Of a stretch of DNA of 64,000 bases, positions 33,401 to 45,200 are shown one piece after another. Both the position numbers and the translations under genes were made by a program. The stretch's first letter is position 1. Each line of letters opens with the position of its first letter. A model generated the notes under the pieces. The model was not told where the DNA came from, ran no database searches, and saw only the letters and a list, made by a program, of their open reading frames with translations. This DNA comes from Polytrichum commune (taxonomy: Eukaryota > Streptophyta > Polytrichopsida > Polytrichales > Polytrichaceae): assembly GCA_950295325.1 (NCBI GenBank), contig OX485805.1, forward strand, positions 2,852,501 through 2,916,500, given 5' to 3'.

Positions 33401-34554
33401 GCAAGTATAATGAGCCAAAATCAAATACTATGACAAATATGAAACTAACTTTTGAAAAGCATGAATGAATAGGATTGGACTACCTTCATACAGGATGTAA
33501 TCCAAGTATGATACACCGTGATGTGAAATCAAGCAACATTTTAATTACCAACAAAATGAAATCTGCCAAAGTGTCTGATTTTGGACTTTCCAAATTGGTG
33601 GAAGATCAAGCTGCAACACATGTTTTGACTTGTGTGAAAGGCACGATGGGTTACCTTGATCCAGAGTATGTCCTAACCTTATGCTTTGGTTTTATTTCAT
33701 TACAATACGCAATACACATTAGATGTACATGTTTTTCTTTTCTTTTATTCTTGATGTTTTTTGTGGTTTGTGAATATCATAATTGTGTGCTTGAGCATGT
33801 ATGTCGAATTGAAATCTATTTTGGTAATTGTTTATTGAGCTCCAATCTATCTAGAGCTAGGAGAAGAAAAACTCTTAACTATGTCTCAACCATCAAATAC
33901 AGTTCCAAAATATCACAATGCTCAACCTTCATCATTTGCATGCAGGTATTTTTCCACTCATCAACTATCTCCCAAGAGTGATGTTTATGGCTTTGGTGTG
34001 GTTTTATTGGAATTGATAACTGGACGTACTCCAGTTAATGCAATGGATGAAAATTTTCAAGAGACAAATATTTGTGAATGGGTAAGGGTTTTCTTTCAAC
34101 TTTCACCTCTAATCACAATATATTTTAATGTGCCTACATAATATATAATTATGAAATATGCATTTAAAATCCCAAAACATACGCAAGTTACATATTAAGT
34201 GTATTTTCTCTATATTGTTGAGCCCATTTTGAATGATTTGACAATATGCATTAATGTTGTCTTTATTCTATTTTGTAGGTTCGGAATTCTCTAGAATCAG
34301 GCAACATTGAGAAGATTTTGGACCTTAAATTGCACCAAGCTTTGAGTGCAACACTTGATTCCGTATGGAAGGTTGTAGACATTGCAATGCAAAGTGTGGA
34401 GCCTAAAAGTATTAATAGACCAACAATGCGTGAGGTGGTTGATGAATTACGACAAGCATTGGCCATGACAGATTTTTCACCTCCTACCGTCCACAAAGCC
34501 GCAAATAACTACACATCATCAAGCATCACAACTGATTCAATTCAACCAAGATAA
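27474..34554 (+). CDS. Malectin-like LRR receptor serine/threonine kinase
   Basis: Fifteen exons fit GT-AG borders and sum to 2808 bases (935 residues): 27474-27582, 27826-28375, 28815-29332, 29467-29590, 29984-30055, 30690-30758, 31139-31210, 31388-31459, 31682-31923, 32205-32380, 32710-32836, 33213-33284, 33473-33665, 33946-34081, 34279-34554. Order: hydrophobic signal-like start (about 10-30), malectin-like domain beginning FVYIDCGA (about 37-400), [13 protein letters not shown], short LRRs in 69-72-base exons (about 435-525), a membrane helix [20 protein letters not shown] (from about 553), and kinase (about 620-900). Kinase motifs are intact: [32 protein letters not shown]. It should sit in the plasma membrane and signal from the cell wall or an extracellular ligand; the ligand is unknown. 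The start is chosen because [12 protein letters not shown] joins in phase; a different first exon is possible. Confidence 0.9.
32930..33090 (+). repeat. Possible SINE remnant in a receptor kinase intron
   Basis: GCGGTTCGATTCGCAACC near 32996-33012 matches a pol III B box (GGTTCGATTC). The upstream GATGATAGTGAAGAGGTATCC could be a decayed A box. It lies wholly inside the intron between the exons ending at 32836 and starting at 33213. No target duplication was seen, so this is tentative. Confidence 0.28.
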
Positions 34555-35695
34555 ACATTTTCAATCATTCTTATGCCTTGAATTAACCTTAATATTTAGT
34601 CATACCTATATAGAATAGACAATATGGTGGTGGTAGTGGTTGTTGTTGTGCTATTCTTCACAGTTGCCCACACTTGCGGTTAGGTGGGGGAACCACGTAA
34701 AATGGTGTGTCATACGCATGGGTGCAAAAAGTTGGGACAACACATGCCCATATTGGTTTCTTTACATAGAACTTGACTCTTTATGCGTGCAAAAGAGTGG
34801 AATATATATACACCTTATTTTCCTAGAAATGTCACTTGGAACCGCTTTGGTGATTATTTTGAAATTGGAAAAGTGTTTGAAAAGATCAAATTTGTCTACC
34901 TTTTAGATTTGCCTTTGAGTTAATGATCACTTTTAGGCTTTAGGATTTCTATATTATCACTATGACCATAGAGTTTGTATAATGTGTTTTTTAGTTTGTC
35001 ATAGATATCATTATATTCGGTAATCGGAGACTTTTTGATGATTTTGAGACTTTTTAAGCACGCGCTTTTAAAATGTGGACCAATAATGACAACATAAAAA
35101 TTCCATATATTTTTAGTTTTGGTTACAATTATTAGACATAAATGCATCAAAGTGAAAAACAAATATGAAGCATACATGAAAACATTTGCGTATGAAATCA
35201 GAAATCGATGCCAATGGAAGGGAATGTGAGGAGAACAATTGCAAATTGAATCTATTTAATGGGCTTGAAATACAAATATAATGGAAATACCATTAATGTC
35301 TTGAAGACCTACAAATATAATAGATAACCAAGCACTACGTTTTACCCCTACACGCATTTAGGTATCAAGTAGACGTTTGTAGTCCCACTTGCGCGTCCCA
35401 CTATGTTTTTTGGCGGGTGTGTCCTTGTTTTTGGCGGCCTCCATGGCTTTGAAAATCTCCGGCCCGCGGTTGTATCCATGTTTGTTGACTGGACCGGAAT
35501 ATGTGTCGTTCTTTCATATATCCAGACGCACTCCCGAATTATACGAGGTGGTATTGTAAATAAAATGGCGTTTGCAAGAGGGAACGTCTTACACTTCTCC
35601 GGAGGGCCAAACAACGATTGGACTCGGAAGATGCAGCCTTGAGAGCGTGCTTATCCAATGAAGAACTCGAGGAGGGTTGGGCACCAAACGAGTGG
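34555..35695. other. 3' flank of the receptor kinase
   Basis: No gene is recognised. Several T-rich and GTGGTGG-type runs follow the stop. The last 300 bases before the LTR (35400-35690) are more GC-rich, with short open frames on both strands that show no family features, and could be an older insertion. Confidence 0.35.
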
Positions 35696-36670
35696 TGTCA
35701 TGCACCTCTCCATGAGGAGTTCCCGAAACATCATGGGCACAAGGAGGACCCCGGAATGACACCTAGGACTTGTGGCGCCATTGGTGAGAGGGCCCAAGTG
35801 ATCCTAGTGTGGGGGAGGGCCCCGGGCGTTGGGAACGCCTCCCACCCATGGAGACTAGGAGGCACAAGGGTAAGGCCATGAGCTTTGTGTAGCTTATGAC
35901 GTGTAGATTCTAGAATGCTCAAGAATACCTTAATCGGAGGTGTGAGCTAGGAGATATGGCAATTTGAGTGGGGCGTTGTCCCGGGACAGCGCCCTGGTAC
36001 AGCAGTGGCCTGGGAGTGGCTCTCGGGACTGCCAAGGTTTAAACAGGCATAACTTCCTCAATACTTGCCCAAATGGGGCAAGTGAGGGGTTCATTGGCAT
36101 TTAAGTGAATTGTAGATGAAGATGGACTAGTCGCTTGTTAGCATCAGAGATCACATAAAGAAGTTAAAATGGTCTGAAGCTATTGGGGGCTTCTAGGCCC
36201 AACAGCTAAGGGAAAATGTCTACTTGGCCCCAACTCTTGGTAGAGAGACAAAAGGTTTCTTGACGGTGGGGTAGGGGCCCCGCGTAGAGTCCTAGAGGCT
36301 TATATGGGTGAGGTGGTGTGGCCTCACCCACCCGAGGCCGAACGGCACGGCCTTCATGGGCATTGGCCCAATGTGACGCCATAGTTGCCTAGTACGCTTC
36401 GGGTTGTTGTAGTGTTGCTCCGGCAACGCGATGATCAGCATAGGATTGGACTTCCATGGATGGAAGTCCACATCTAGGAATTGGTTACCGATTAAGGGGT
36501 GAATCCTAAAAAGCAAAGTAGGAGGGTTGGTTCCCTTCTTATGAATTATAAGGTCTGGGGTAGAAGGAGCTAACCATTTCCATGGCGGAATGCGAAGGGT
36601 TAGCGCTCGTGACCCTTGCTAGAGATGAAAATCGGCAAGTTTATTAAGGGGGCTAGCAAGGGTTGCAACA
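35696..36670 (+). repeat. 5' LTR (975 bp)
   Basis: The TGT...ACA ends and the adjoining primer-binding site define it. It contains a short direct palindrome GACTTCCATGGATGGAAGTC at about 36449 and GTGGGTGAGGCC-type inverted words. Its first 600 bases match 39840-40444, and its last 370 match 55000-55357 in reverse complement. Confidence 0.78.
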
Positions 36671-36672
36671 TG

Positions 36673-36685
36673 TGGTATCAGAGTA
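36673..36685 (+). other. Primer-binding site complementary to initiator tRNA-Met
   Basis: TGGTATCAGAGTA starts two bases after the LTR end; plant LTR elements primed by initiator tRNA-Met have TGGTATCAGAGC. One mismatch at the twelfth base. It fixes the LTR end and the plus orientation. Confidence 0.85.
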
Positions 36686-36971
36686 GGGTTCCAATTTTTG
36701 AGCTCGCATTTTGAGGGAAACATGGTGTGAGCCCTAAAACATGTGCCCACATGGGCGCTAAGCTTAGAATTGATTAAAGATGATTTTGGTTTTATTATTA
36801 TCTGGTTGAAACATAAAAAGAGTGATATTATGGGTAAAGGGTAGGATTGGGTGTTAGGTTGGAAAGGGTAGCCACATTCAAGATTATTGGGGAAAGAATA
36901 GACTAAGGGGAATAGGGAGTATGGCAGTTTGGTGAGGATTGGGTTTTATTGACCGAATTAGGCTTGGGAGG

Positions 36972-37531
36972 CACAGGTAGGTCACTCTAAGGCATTTTGT
37001 GCATCACGTGCGGCCGGGGTTTTTTTGTTTTGGGGCTATTTACCTTCAAGGGCTGAATTAAAGCCTCCCTATAATTACTTAAATTTCAAAAATGGCCCAT
37101 TTGTTTGCACCCTTCCATTACTTATATTGTCCAAGTCACTGCAATTTTTTGTACTCTATATTCCTTTTAAGTAATAAAAGCTAATCTACTTCCTAACGCA
37201 TTGACGAGTGTTAAGGGAAACCATGGAAACAAAGAAGGGTGCAAACAGTAATATCATTGCAAATAAAGTTATGAAGAAAACACATAGGAGACCATAGCAA
37301 ACATACTAAACATACCTTCTAGGATCCTTATCTTCAGCCCCTATATTAATTTTACAAAAAAATAATGGCCCACATTTTATGTCCATCTTACTTACTTATA
37401 ATGGGATTGTCTACATTTAATGGCCCCTTCATTATTTGGAATTCCTTTATAATTTTTATTTCAAATGATTTTAATCCTCTCTATATTATACCGCACGTCG
37501 TTTTTAAAATGCACTAAGTGACCTACCCGTG
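36972..37531. mobile_element. hAT-like MITE, copy 2 (560 bp)
   Basis: It starts CACAGGTAGGTCACTCTAAG and ends AGTGACCTACCCGTG, flanked by the perfect 8-bp duplication TTGGGAGG (36964-36971 and 37532-37539). It is nearly the same as 4030-4598 through its length, differing by a shorter T tract near the left end and scattered substitutions, so the two copies moved fairly recently. It sits inside the LTR element. Confidence 0.9.
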
Positions 37532-37539
37532 TTGGGAGG

Positions 37540-39259
37540 CCACCAATTAGCCTCATAGCCACTGCGGTTTAAGGGCAGGAACCGTTGGTTCAAGTTGATC
37601 TTCGAGCGGTGGGAGAGGATTAGGCAGCGAGAGGAAGAGAGCGGGGTTCTAGGTTTTTAGGGGCAACACCGTGTGGAAGAGAGAGGGGGCATGGGACTCT
37701 GCCGCAAGCAGCTGGAGGCTAATGCGAGGAGGCGGGGAGAGGTTGCGAGGACCGCACCTGCTGGTTCAAGGCGATAATGAGCGCATCTGGGACAGGTGCT
37801 CCCGGGAAGAAGGAGGAGATTCAGACTCGCCTCCGAGGAAGGCAGGAAGAGCATATTGAAGGTTCGGGGATGAGCCTGAGTCTTCCCGGACGAATTGGCG
37901 GAGTGGGGAAGATCTCAAAATGCACACCTGCATTGCCGAACAAATTTCCAGGAGCGCAAACACAATGCGAATTCACACTCGGAGGGTGGGACCTCACTTC
38001 CAGCATTCCTCATTGATTTAGTTTTAAATCCAGGGTGGAGGGATTGAGAATGAGGGAAGTAAAGTCAGTGGCTGGCAGCAGACGGAGCGCAGCTGCTGGG
38101 CGAGTGGTGGTATGAGTTCAGAGGAGTGCCGAAGAGGCCTCTGATCCCAGGGCAGTTCCGAGATCGGTCCAGGGAGGCAGCTGTCTGGGGATATTTGGGT
38201 GGAATTCTGGTCAATCTACCGAATGGCTGGTGGCCGCTAGCAGGAGGGGCGCAGTATGAGACCAGTAGCTTCGGCATAGTGCGAGCGCTGGAAAGGCCGA
38301 CTGGGTGGAGACTGGCAGTCCAGGGGCAACAGGGTAACAGGAGGGTATGACACATGAGGCCCATTCTGGCCGAAACTCTGAGATCCGAGGCTGCAGCCAG
38401 AAAAAATAAGCACTGGAGAAGCCGACTGGGTGGGCTGGGTTTTGATTTTTAGGTGGGGGTTAGTGAATCAATGTAGGATTAGGGGATTAGCATGCCAATT
38501 GCATAATGGGCATGGCTTTTAGCTTAGTGGGAATTAGTTAGGGAGTTGGCTACTTTAGGATTAGGGATTAGAGTTAGAATTGTTGGGTGTTCATGAGACC
38601 ATGGTGCATGGTAATGAGGCAAAGGAGAAAAATATTATTAAATGCTCATCACCTTGTGACTCGTGAATAAAGTTGTGTGTTCTATATCTCTAGTGTGGGA
38701 GGTTGGAATTGGGATCTCAAGGCCAATGTGGTCAGGGAAGTTCATGTGAGCCTGGGCTTCTACCCGGACTAGGATGCTTAAGGGGTGGGAGTTTAGGCCT
38801 CACACATGGCTATCAAACGTGCGGGTTATGATGGTGAGCCCGGGGTTTCCAAAAGGTTGTGATGCTCAAATTGGAACAAGAATCATGTACAAGTGGATTT
38901 TGACCACATCATTAATTGTAATGTCAATGGTGGGGATGATGGTGAATTTTGTAAGGAAAATTGAGGAGGCCTATGATAGGGCTCCCGCAAACCTCGAAAA
39001 GTATTCGGGGGCTAGAATACCGAATGCACCCAAAAGCTTGGACGGTAATAATATTGGATTGAAATTCCAATTCGATATGCTTAGAAGGTAATGATGTTGG
39101 AATGACCTTGGTGCAAATAAGGTGCCGGGGGACTCTTTAGGCCTTTGTAGGCAAAACTCACACCCAAATGAATGGTACATGTAAGATGGACGAGTTTTCT
39201 AAGAAATGCATCGTTTTAGGTGGGATTTCAAAAGTGGGTGGTAGATATCATGTTCAAAT
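37540..39259. other. Interior of the non-autonomous LTR element
   Basis: The first kilobase is GC-rich with GAGG/GGGAGAGG runs; short frames on both strands have no recognisable domain. A 105-codon frame at 38774-39091 has a hydrophobic stretch but no family match that I can name, so no gene is called. No protease, reverse transcriptase or integrase motif is visible. Confidence 0.4.
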
Positions 39260-39545
39260 TTCCAAACCAAATCATATTTGTGCCGAAGATGGAATGTTAA
39301 ATGTTGGCTTGCGGACCAAACCAAATCATTTTTGTCTTGCAGACAAAATGTAAGAAGTTGGATTTGTGGTACTAAGCCAAATCATGTTTTTGCCGTGGAC
39401 GGAATGTTAGAATTGGCTTGGTGGTACCAAGCCAAAACATATTTGTGCCGCGGAAGGAATGCTAAAAGTTGGCTTTGCGGACCATGCCAAATCATATTGT
39501 TGCCGCGGACCGAATGTTAGATGATGGCTTTGTGGCCAAGGCTAG
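39260..39545. repeat. About 63-bp tandem repeat, four to five copies
   Basis: Units read AAGCCAAATCATATTTGTGC, CGCGGACGGAATGTTAGAAG, TTGGCTT and TGTGGTACC with variation; the clearest starts are near 39268, 39330, 39378, 39431 and 39486. The repeat lies about 300 bases before the second LTR, within the untranslated interior. Confidence 0.72.
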
Positions 39546-39839
39546 TAACCTTAAGCCAAGGCCAAGTCTTTTGTATATCATGGCCCGAATCAATGGGAGA
39601 AATGTCTCATGGGTTGACAAAGAGGCTAGCACTCCTTCATGAGCCCAAAGCTCACAAAGGAGTTGGGGCTTGCCGACCGGTAGAGCGGGCAAGCCCACCA
39701 AGATGTAGTTTGCAAAGGGTGAACCGCATGAGGCAAAGGAGGTGGCGATGCATGTAACTTTTCAATGTGGGACATTGGATTTTTGTCAAGATTTCACACT
39801 ATGTGAAATAAATGAGGTGTTTGTTATTGTAAAGGTCAC

Positions 39840-40444
39840 TGTCACGCACCTCTTCATGAGGAGTGCCCACAACACCATGGGCACAAGGGGGAGCCCGGAG
39901 TGACACCCGGGACTTGTGGCGCCATTGGTGAGAGGGCCCAAGTACTCTTAGTGTGGGTGAGGGCCCCAGGTGTTGAGAACGTCTCTCACCCACGGAGACT
40001 AAGAGTCATGAGGGTAAGGCCATGAGTTATGAGTAACTTATGGCGGCAGAATTCTAGAATGCTAAGGAACACCTCAATCGGAGGAGCGAGCTAGGAGATA
40101 TGGCAATTGAGCTAGGAGATATGGCAATTTGAGTGGGGCGCTGTCCCGGGACATCACCCTGGGACAGCAGTGACCTGGGATTGGCGCCCAGGACTGCCAA
40201 GGTTTGAAGAGCCATAACTTCCTGAATACTTGCCCGAATGGAGCAAGTGAGGGATCCATCGGCATCTACACAAAGAATAGATGACGATAGAATGGTTTCT
40301 TAATAGCATCAGACATCATATGTAGAAGTTATGGTAGTCTGAAGCTGCTGGGGGGTTCTAGTCCCAACGGCTAAAAGAAAATGTCTACTTGGCCCCAACC
40401 CTGTAAAGAGACAAAATGATACTTAACGGTGGGGTAGGGGCCAT
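39840..40444 (+). repeat. Second LTR, 3'-truncated
   Basis: TGTCACGCACCTCTTCATGA onward matches 35696-36275 with moderate divergence, down to ACGGTGGGGTAGGGGCC. There homology stops abruptly and inverted integrase sequence starts. It is in the same orientation as the first LTR. The missing 3' third resembles, in inverted orientation, the piece at 55000-55357. Confidence 0.75.
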
Positions 40445-41327
40445 TCTTCCAAGTACTCCTTTGTCAATTTTTACTTTTTTTTATACTTGGGCTTCCTACA
40501 CTTGAGGATGCCCTCTTACCTCATGTTCCAAATAACCTCTTACAAGGTTGGGAGGTGCCCTATCACTTGCTTGCAATTGGGCCACAAGGTGTCTTCCTTA
40601 AATGGCTTTAATAATGAGACATGGAATGTCGGATGCAGTTTGATCTCGAGCGGTTATTCTAACTTATACATGTCCTTGACCACTCGTTGCACAATGGGAA
40701 ACCGAGCTCCTGTTTTGGACATGAACTTTGGAGTGAGGCCTTCGGGCAAGGGAAAGTTGTTCACATTCAACAACACCTTTTTGGCCCACCTCATTCTCCA
40801 CTTTGCGTTTTCCAACATTGATTTGCTCTTCGCGTAGCGCTTTTAGGCTTTCTCCACCAACAACTTGGTCATCTCCAAGACTTGTTCACGCTCCTTGGCC
40901 AAGTCCTCACCATCTTGGTTGAACTCTAGTGTTCAATGTGCCCCCTCGAGAGCTAGGTTAGTAGGTTGGAGCGCACTCCAAAAGCCACCATGAAAGACGC
41001 TTCCTTGGTCGCCGAGTGCGTGGCTACATTGTAACTAAACTCCGCTCGACCCACATAGTCCGCCCAATCTCTTTGGTCCGCCCCACCAAGTTCCTCAAGT
41101 ATTGTTTCAAGACTCCATTCACACGCTCCGTTTTTCCATCCGTTTGGGAATGGAAGGCCGTGCTAAACCTTGGTTTCATTTCGACCTCCTTAAAGAAATG
41201 CATTGAAAATGCACTTGTGAGCTTTGGATCTTGATCTGACACAATCACTCTTGGCAACCCGTGGTGCCTCAACCATCCTTTGAGAAAAGGCTATGCGGTC
41301 TCCAACGCGGTCGCGGTTCCCACAATC
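40445..41327 (-). pseudogene. Ty3/Gypsy integrase, C-terminal half
   Basis: Reading leftward from 41272: HHGLPRVIVSDQDPKLTSAF (second catalytic D), then FHSQTDGKTERVNGVLKQYL (catalytic E), then after stops LTPKFMSKTGARFPIVQRV and LHPTFHVSLLKPF, the usual C-terminal tail near the polyprotein end. Several stops and frame breaks. It ends at the CACTA target ATC (41325-41327) and continues at 54557, so it is one half of a single interrupted gene. Confidence 0.82.
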
Positions 41328-41500
41328 CACTACTATAATGTAGGGGGTATAGCAACGTTTTCTAGCAACGCTCGGATTATAGCCCCACTTGATTGAGCAA
41401 ACGTTGCTGTCACGGGGGCTGGGGCGGGCTACGAAGTTTTCAAGCAACGTATGCGAGTTCCAATGGTCTGCCTCCGTTCCCAACGTTCCCGCGCTGCCAG
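41328..41500. repeat. CACTA left terminal and subterminal repeats
   Basis: CACTACTATAATGTAGGGGG is followed by AGCAACGTTTT, AGCAACGCTCGG, AAACGTTGCT, AGCAACGTATG and CCAACGTTCC in both orientations. In En/Spm such motifs bind the accessory TNPA protein; the same role is inferred here. Confidence 0.82.
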
Positions 41501-42229
41501 CTGTTGAAGGTACTGCTCTACAGCAACCCCTAATTTAGGGATTTACCTTGCTCTTGCACAGCTTGGAGGTCGACCAACATACTAAATAGTGTTTAGGGCA
41601 TTTGTAACGGAACATCCCAGTTGTGAAAAAGTTTCACTATATTTGTTGATTTTGGACTTATTCGGCATTTTGAGACAGTAACAAATTTAAGAACATGGAT
41701 AAAATCAAACAGATATTGGAGAATGGTGTAAGATGTAAATACTTTGATGTTGGTGTTCATACCAAGAACCCAATTAAGAACTCATATCAAGATGCTTTAG
41801 GTAGGACGGCCCAAACATTATACCATGTTGTTGTGGTCCATATATTAATTTGAGACAAGAGAAAGTCTCAAACATTTCACAAATATAGTGATATTGATTT
41901 AATTTCTAATTTCTTCTATTGGCTTTTTGTTTCACAATAAACATAAAAGCTTCTAAGCCGAAGTCTGCAAAAAATTTCCAAAATGTAGTCCCCGTTCTTA
42001 TGGCTGCATATTCCATTAATAGCAATTCATAGTAAAAAAAACGTAGAGTTAGGAGAATCCCAATAACATATGGGGAATTCTATTTCATTAATTAAAACAT
42101 TCCGCACGGTGATCCCAATGATGTTGGGCACCCAACTCTCCAAATTATCCAAACGCAATACTATCCAAACATAGTTGTATTCTACCTAATTGCTATAAAC
42201 TTTTTCAACATCCAGAAGTAACATTGCGG
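41501..42229. other. CACTA left non-coding region
   Basis: This is the 3' side of the transposase gene. No coding frame or recognised repeat; AT-rich. Confidence 0.4.
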
Positions 42230-45200
42230 CTAGTCACTGCCTGACTCCCCTATATATTCCTCATTTCCGCTGTCAGACTCGGTCCCTGATATGGTCTCCT
42301 CTGATATTAACTGTTCTCCGATATATCTACGAACAACAGATCTATGCGTCACTGTTCCTATTCTTTGTGGCTCTTGCGATGCTACAACATTGACATCGAG
42401 CTCATGTTCGTAATCTTCCTCCTCTGACTCTGATTCTTGATCGTCATCATTCACTTCGTCATTTGACTCTGGTTCCTCATTCACAAAATCAACACTTATA
42501 GGCTCATTCTCTCCGTCGTTATTGGATACGCCAGTAACATCTTCTGGTACTGAACCCTCAACATCTTCATTGTCAATTTCACCGTCTATGCTACCACCTG
42601 CAGCTGGCCCACCTTTATAAACCACAGGGGTTGATCTTGGCTCCATTACTTTAATTAGACTCCAGCCCTTGTTGATTCTATCTGCGACAAAAAAAACTTG
42701 CTCGCAATCTTCTGGGTACATGAATGGTTCATGTGTTGGTAAGTGTGAAGGCAGGGTAGTTCTGGTTTTCACACGTAGGAAACCACATTCATCTTGTACT
42801 AAATTTGGAGATGCCCTGCGGGTTGAGTTGCTATCAAACCACTTTCCCTTCAGTAGGGTTACTTGGAAAGAGGTGAAATGAATTTGAACTATATTCTCTA
42901 TGCGCCCAAAATATTGTGTCGATGTACCTTCCTCACCATTTGAAGTGTCGTCATGAAAATGTGCACTAATTCCTATAAAAGGCCACAAAAGCCAATGTTA
43001 GATACAAATTTTTAAATTCCTCATAAAACCAAATAAAATAACCAATGTCAGTATATAACATAGAAACTTACCAGAGTCTTGTGTACTTTTGTTCACAGTT
43101 TCCCTTGCTTGTATGCGGAAAAATTTACCCTCAACCCACATATGGGTGAAGAAGCGCACCTTCTGATGAGGCCCTAGAGCTAGATGGTATTCGCGGTCAG
43201 ATATATTAATTCCCATGCCTATGAGTGCTTGGATTTGAGCCAATACCCACTCCTTGAATTCAGGAAGATTCTCCGGATCTTGGCCGTCGTATGTAGCTCT
43301 CCAGTGGGCCATTGCAGGGTCATTTCTAAGAACAAAATTGTGGGCTTGGTGTAGAAATGCCCGCCCAAGAGGGTCTCGATCCAACCTACGTAATTTATGG
43401 GATTTAGGCAATAACGACCCTGTCAGTTTGGGATCATCCCGTAAACGCCATAGTTGTGGTGACTCCGGAGATAAGCGGGTTGTGTATTCTGTGAGATAGT
43501 GCATCCCTTCAAAAAGGACATATCCTTCTGCCATAGATCCCTCTGGGCGTGCCATCTGTCTCACCCAGCCTTTCATGACTTTCATGTATCGCTCTAAATA
43601 GTACATCCACCGATAATGGATGGGACCAGCTAATTCCACCTCCTCGGGTAGATGCACGATCAGATGTGGTTGAATGTCAAAAAAACTAGGTGGTAAATGT
43701 TGCTCCATCAGACATACTAGCTCTGCTGCTTCATCCACCATGCTAGGCACTATTGCATTCAATATCTCTTTGGAACTCAACCACCGGAAAAATGCCCCAA
43801 GGCGGTAGATGATTTCTCTAATCTCTTTTGTCAAAAAACCTCTAATTGCTATAGGCAATAAATCGTGCAACAGATTGTGGTAATCATGTGTCTTCATTCC
43901 AGATATTCTATTCTCAGGGAACTTATATTGGAAGGAAGACCCATACCCACGAGGTGTTTTAATATTTTTCAAAATATCAATTACCTCCTCAAAGTCAGCT
44001 TTAGATAACACCCACGGAGCGGCCGCAGAGGTGTAAATGGAATTGCCGTTTGCATCCATTCCAGTCCGCTTTACATGCAAATGTGGCATGATGCCCATGG
44101 CGCCCATCTCCAGCCTTTGCTCCACTGAATTTGCTTTTGTGCCCTTTGCATTAGTAATAGTTTTGAACAAAGCGGAACACACATTCTTCTCAATGTGCAT
44201 GGGATCTAATAGATGAGGTATGAGGTGCTCCTGCGCAAAATTCAAAAATAAAATATTAGAAAACTTTCATCATACTGCCCAAAACAACCATAGCTTTTTT
44301 TATGAAATTAACATCCCAAGCAATTAAAGATTTTTTAATGTTTTTTCACACTCCTTATTTCTTACCGCCCAATACTCCAGCTCAAAAAAAATAGAACACC
44401 CCTTCATGCCGCTTCTCTCCATTGGTAGTGTGTCTTCTTCTACTTTTTCCCATTGCGCAAGCCATTGCCAACCACTCCACCTCTCTGGTGGCCCTAGACT
44501 TGGTTCCATTTTACCGTTGAAATTCTTCTTATATCGTTGATGTCTCCACTTGTGACCTCTAGCTAAGAACTTGCGGTGACCATGGTAAATGGTCTTCCCT
44601 AGATGCTCTGTGCCATATGATGGAACTTCTTCTGGACCGCATGGGGGGCATGCATAATAGCCTTGCGTTTGCAGTGATGATGTGACACCGTAACCAGGAT
44701 AATCGTGCATGGTCCACATCAACACCGCTCTTGCTACATATGAACGCTCTGCCTCATTTGCAATTGACATATCAGTCACTCTTGCACCATGCTCCCATAG
44801 ATTTTTCATTTCATCGATGAGTGGCCGGAGATACACATTAAAGTCCTTCACCTTTTTCTTCCCTTCATTGGATACAGACCACACGTGTGAACCCTTTGAG
44901 TGGTCCACCACTCTGCGGGATCACTTTTAGTTAGAATGTTAGCATTAAAAGTTAGAATTGATAGGGAATTTAGGAAAAATTAGTTCATTTAGCATTTAGC
45001 CTAGAAGAAGGAAGGTCAAAATGAAACTAAGTAGTGCTAGAAGATAGCAAAGTAGAAAAAATGTGCTAGCTAGTAAAAACAACTAGCTAAGCAAATATTA
45101 GTAGATGCTAGTTATTAAGCAAATGTTAGTAGATGCTAGCTAAGCAAGTGTTAGTTTATTAGTTAGTGTGAGGCACACAAGACTATTGGAGGTGTTTTAC

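Larger units (their letters stand above)
35696..40444 (+). mobile_element. Non-autonomous LTR retrotransposon (LARD-like)
   Basis: A 975-bp LTR (35696-36670) starts TGTCATGCACC and ends GTTGCAACA. A primer-binding site follows at 36673, then about 3.2 kb with no gag or pol, and a second same-orientation LTR starts at 39840. The second LTR matches the first only over its first 600 bases or so and stops at 40444, where inverted Ty3/Gypsy integrase sequence begins. The interior hosts a hAT-like MITE and a tandem repeat. Lack of coding capacity with intact LTR and primer site is the pattern of large retrotransposon derivatives. Confidence 0.72.

Noticed and set aside
38774-39091. 105-codon frame as gag of the LTR element
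   Set aside because: No zinc knuckle or capsid-like pattern, and the surrounding interior is non-coding.
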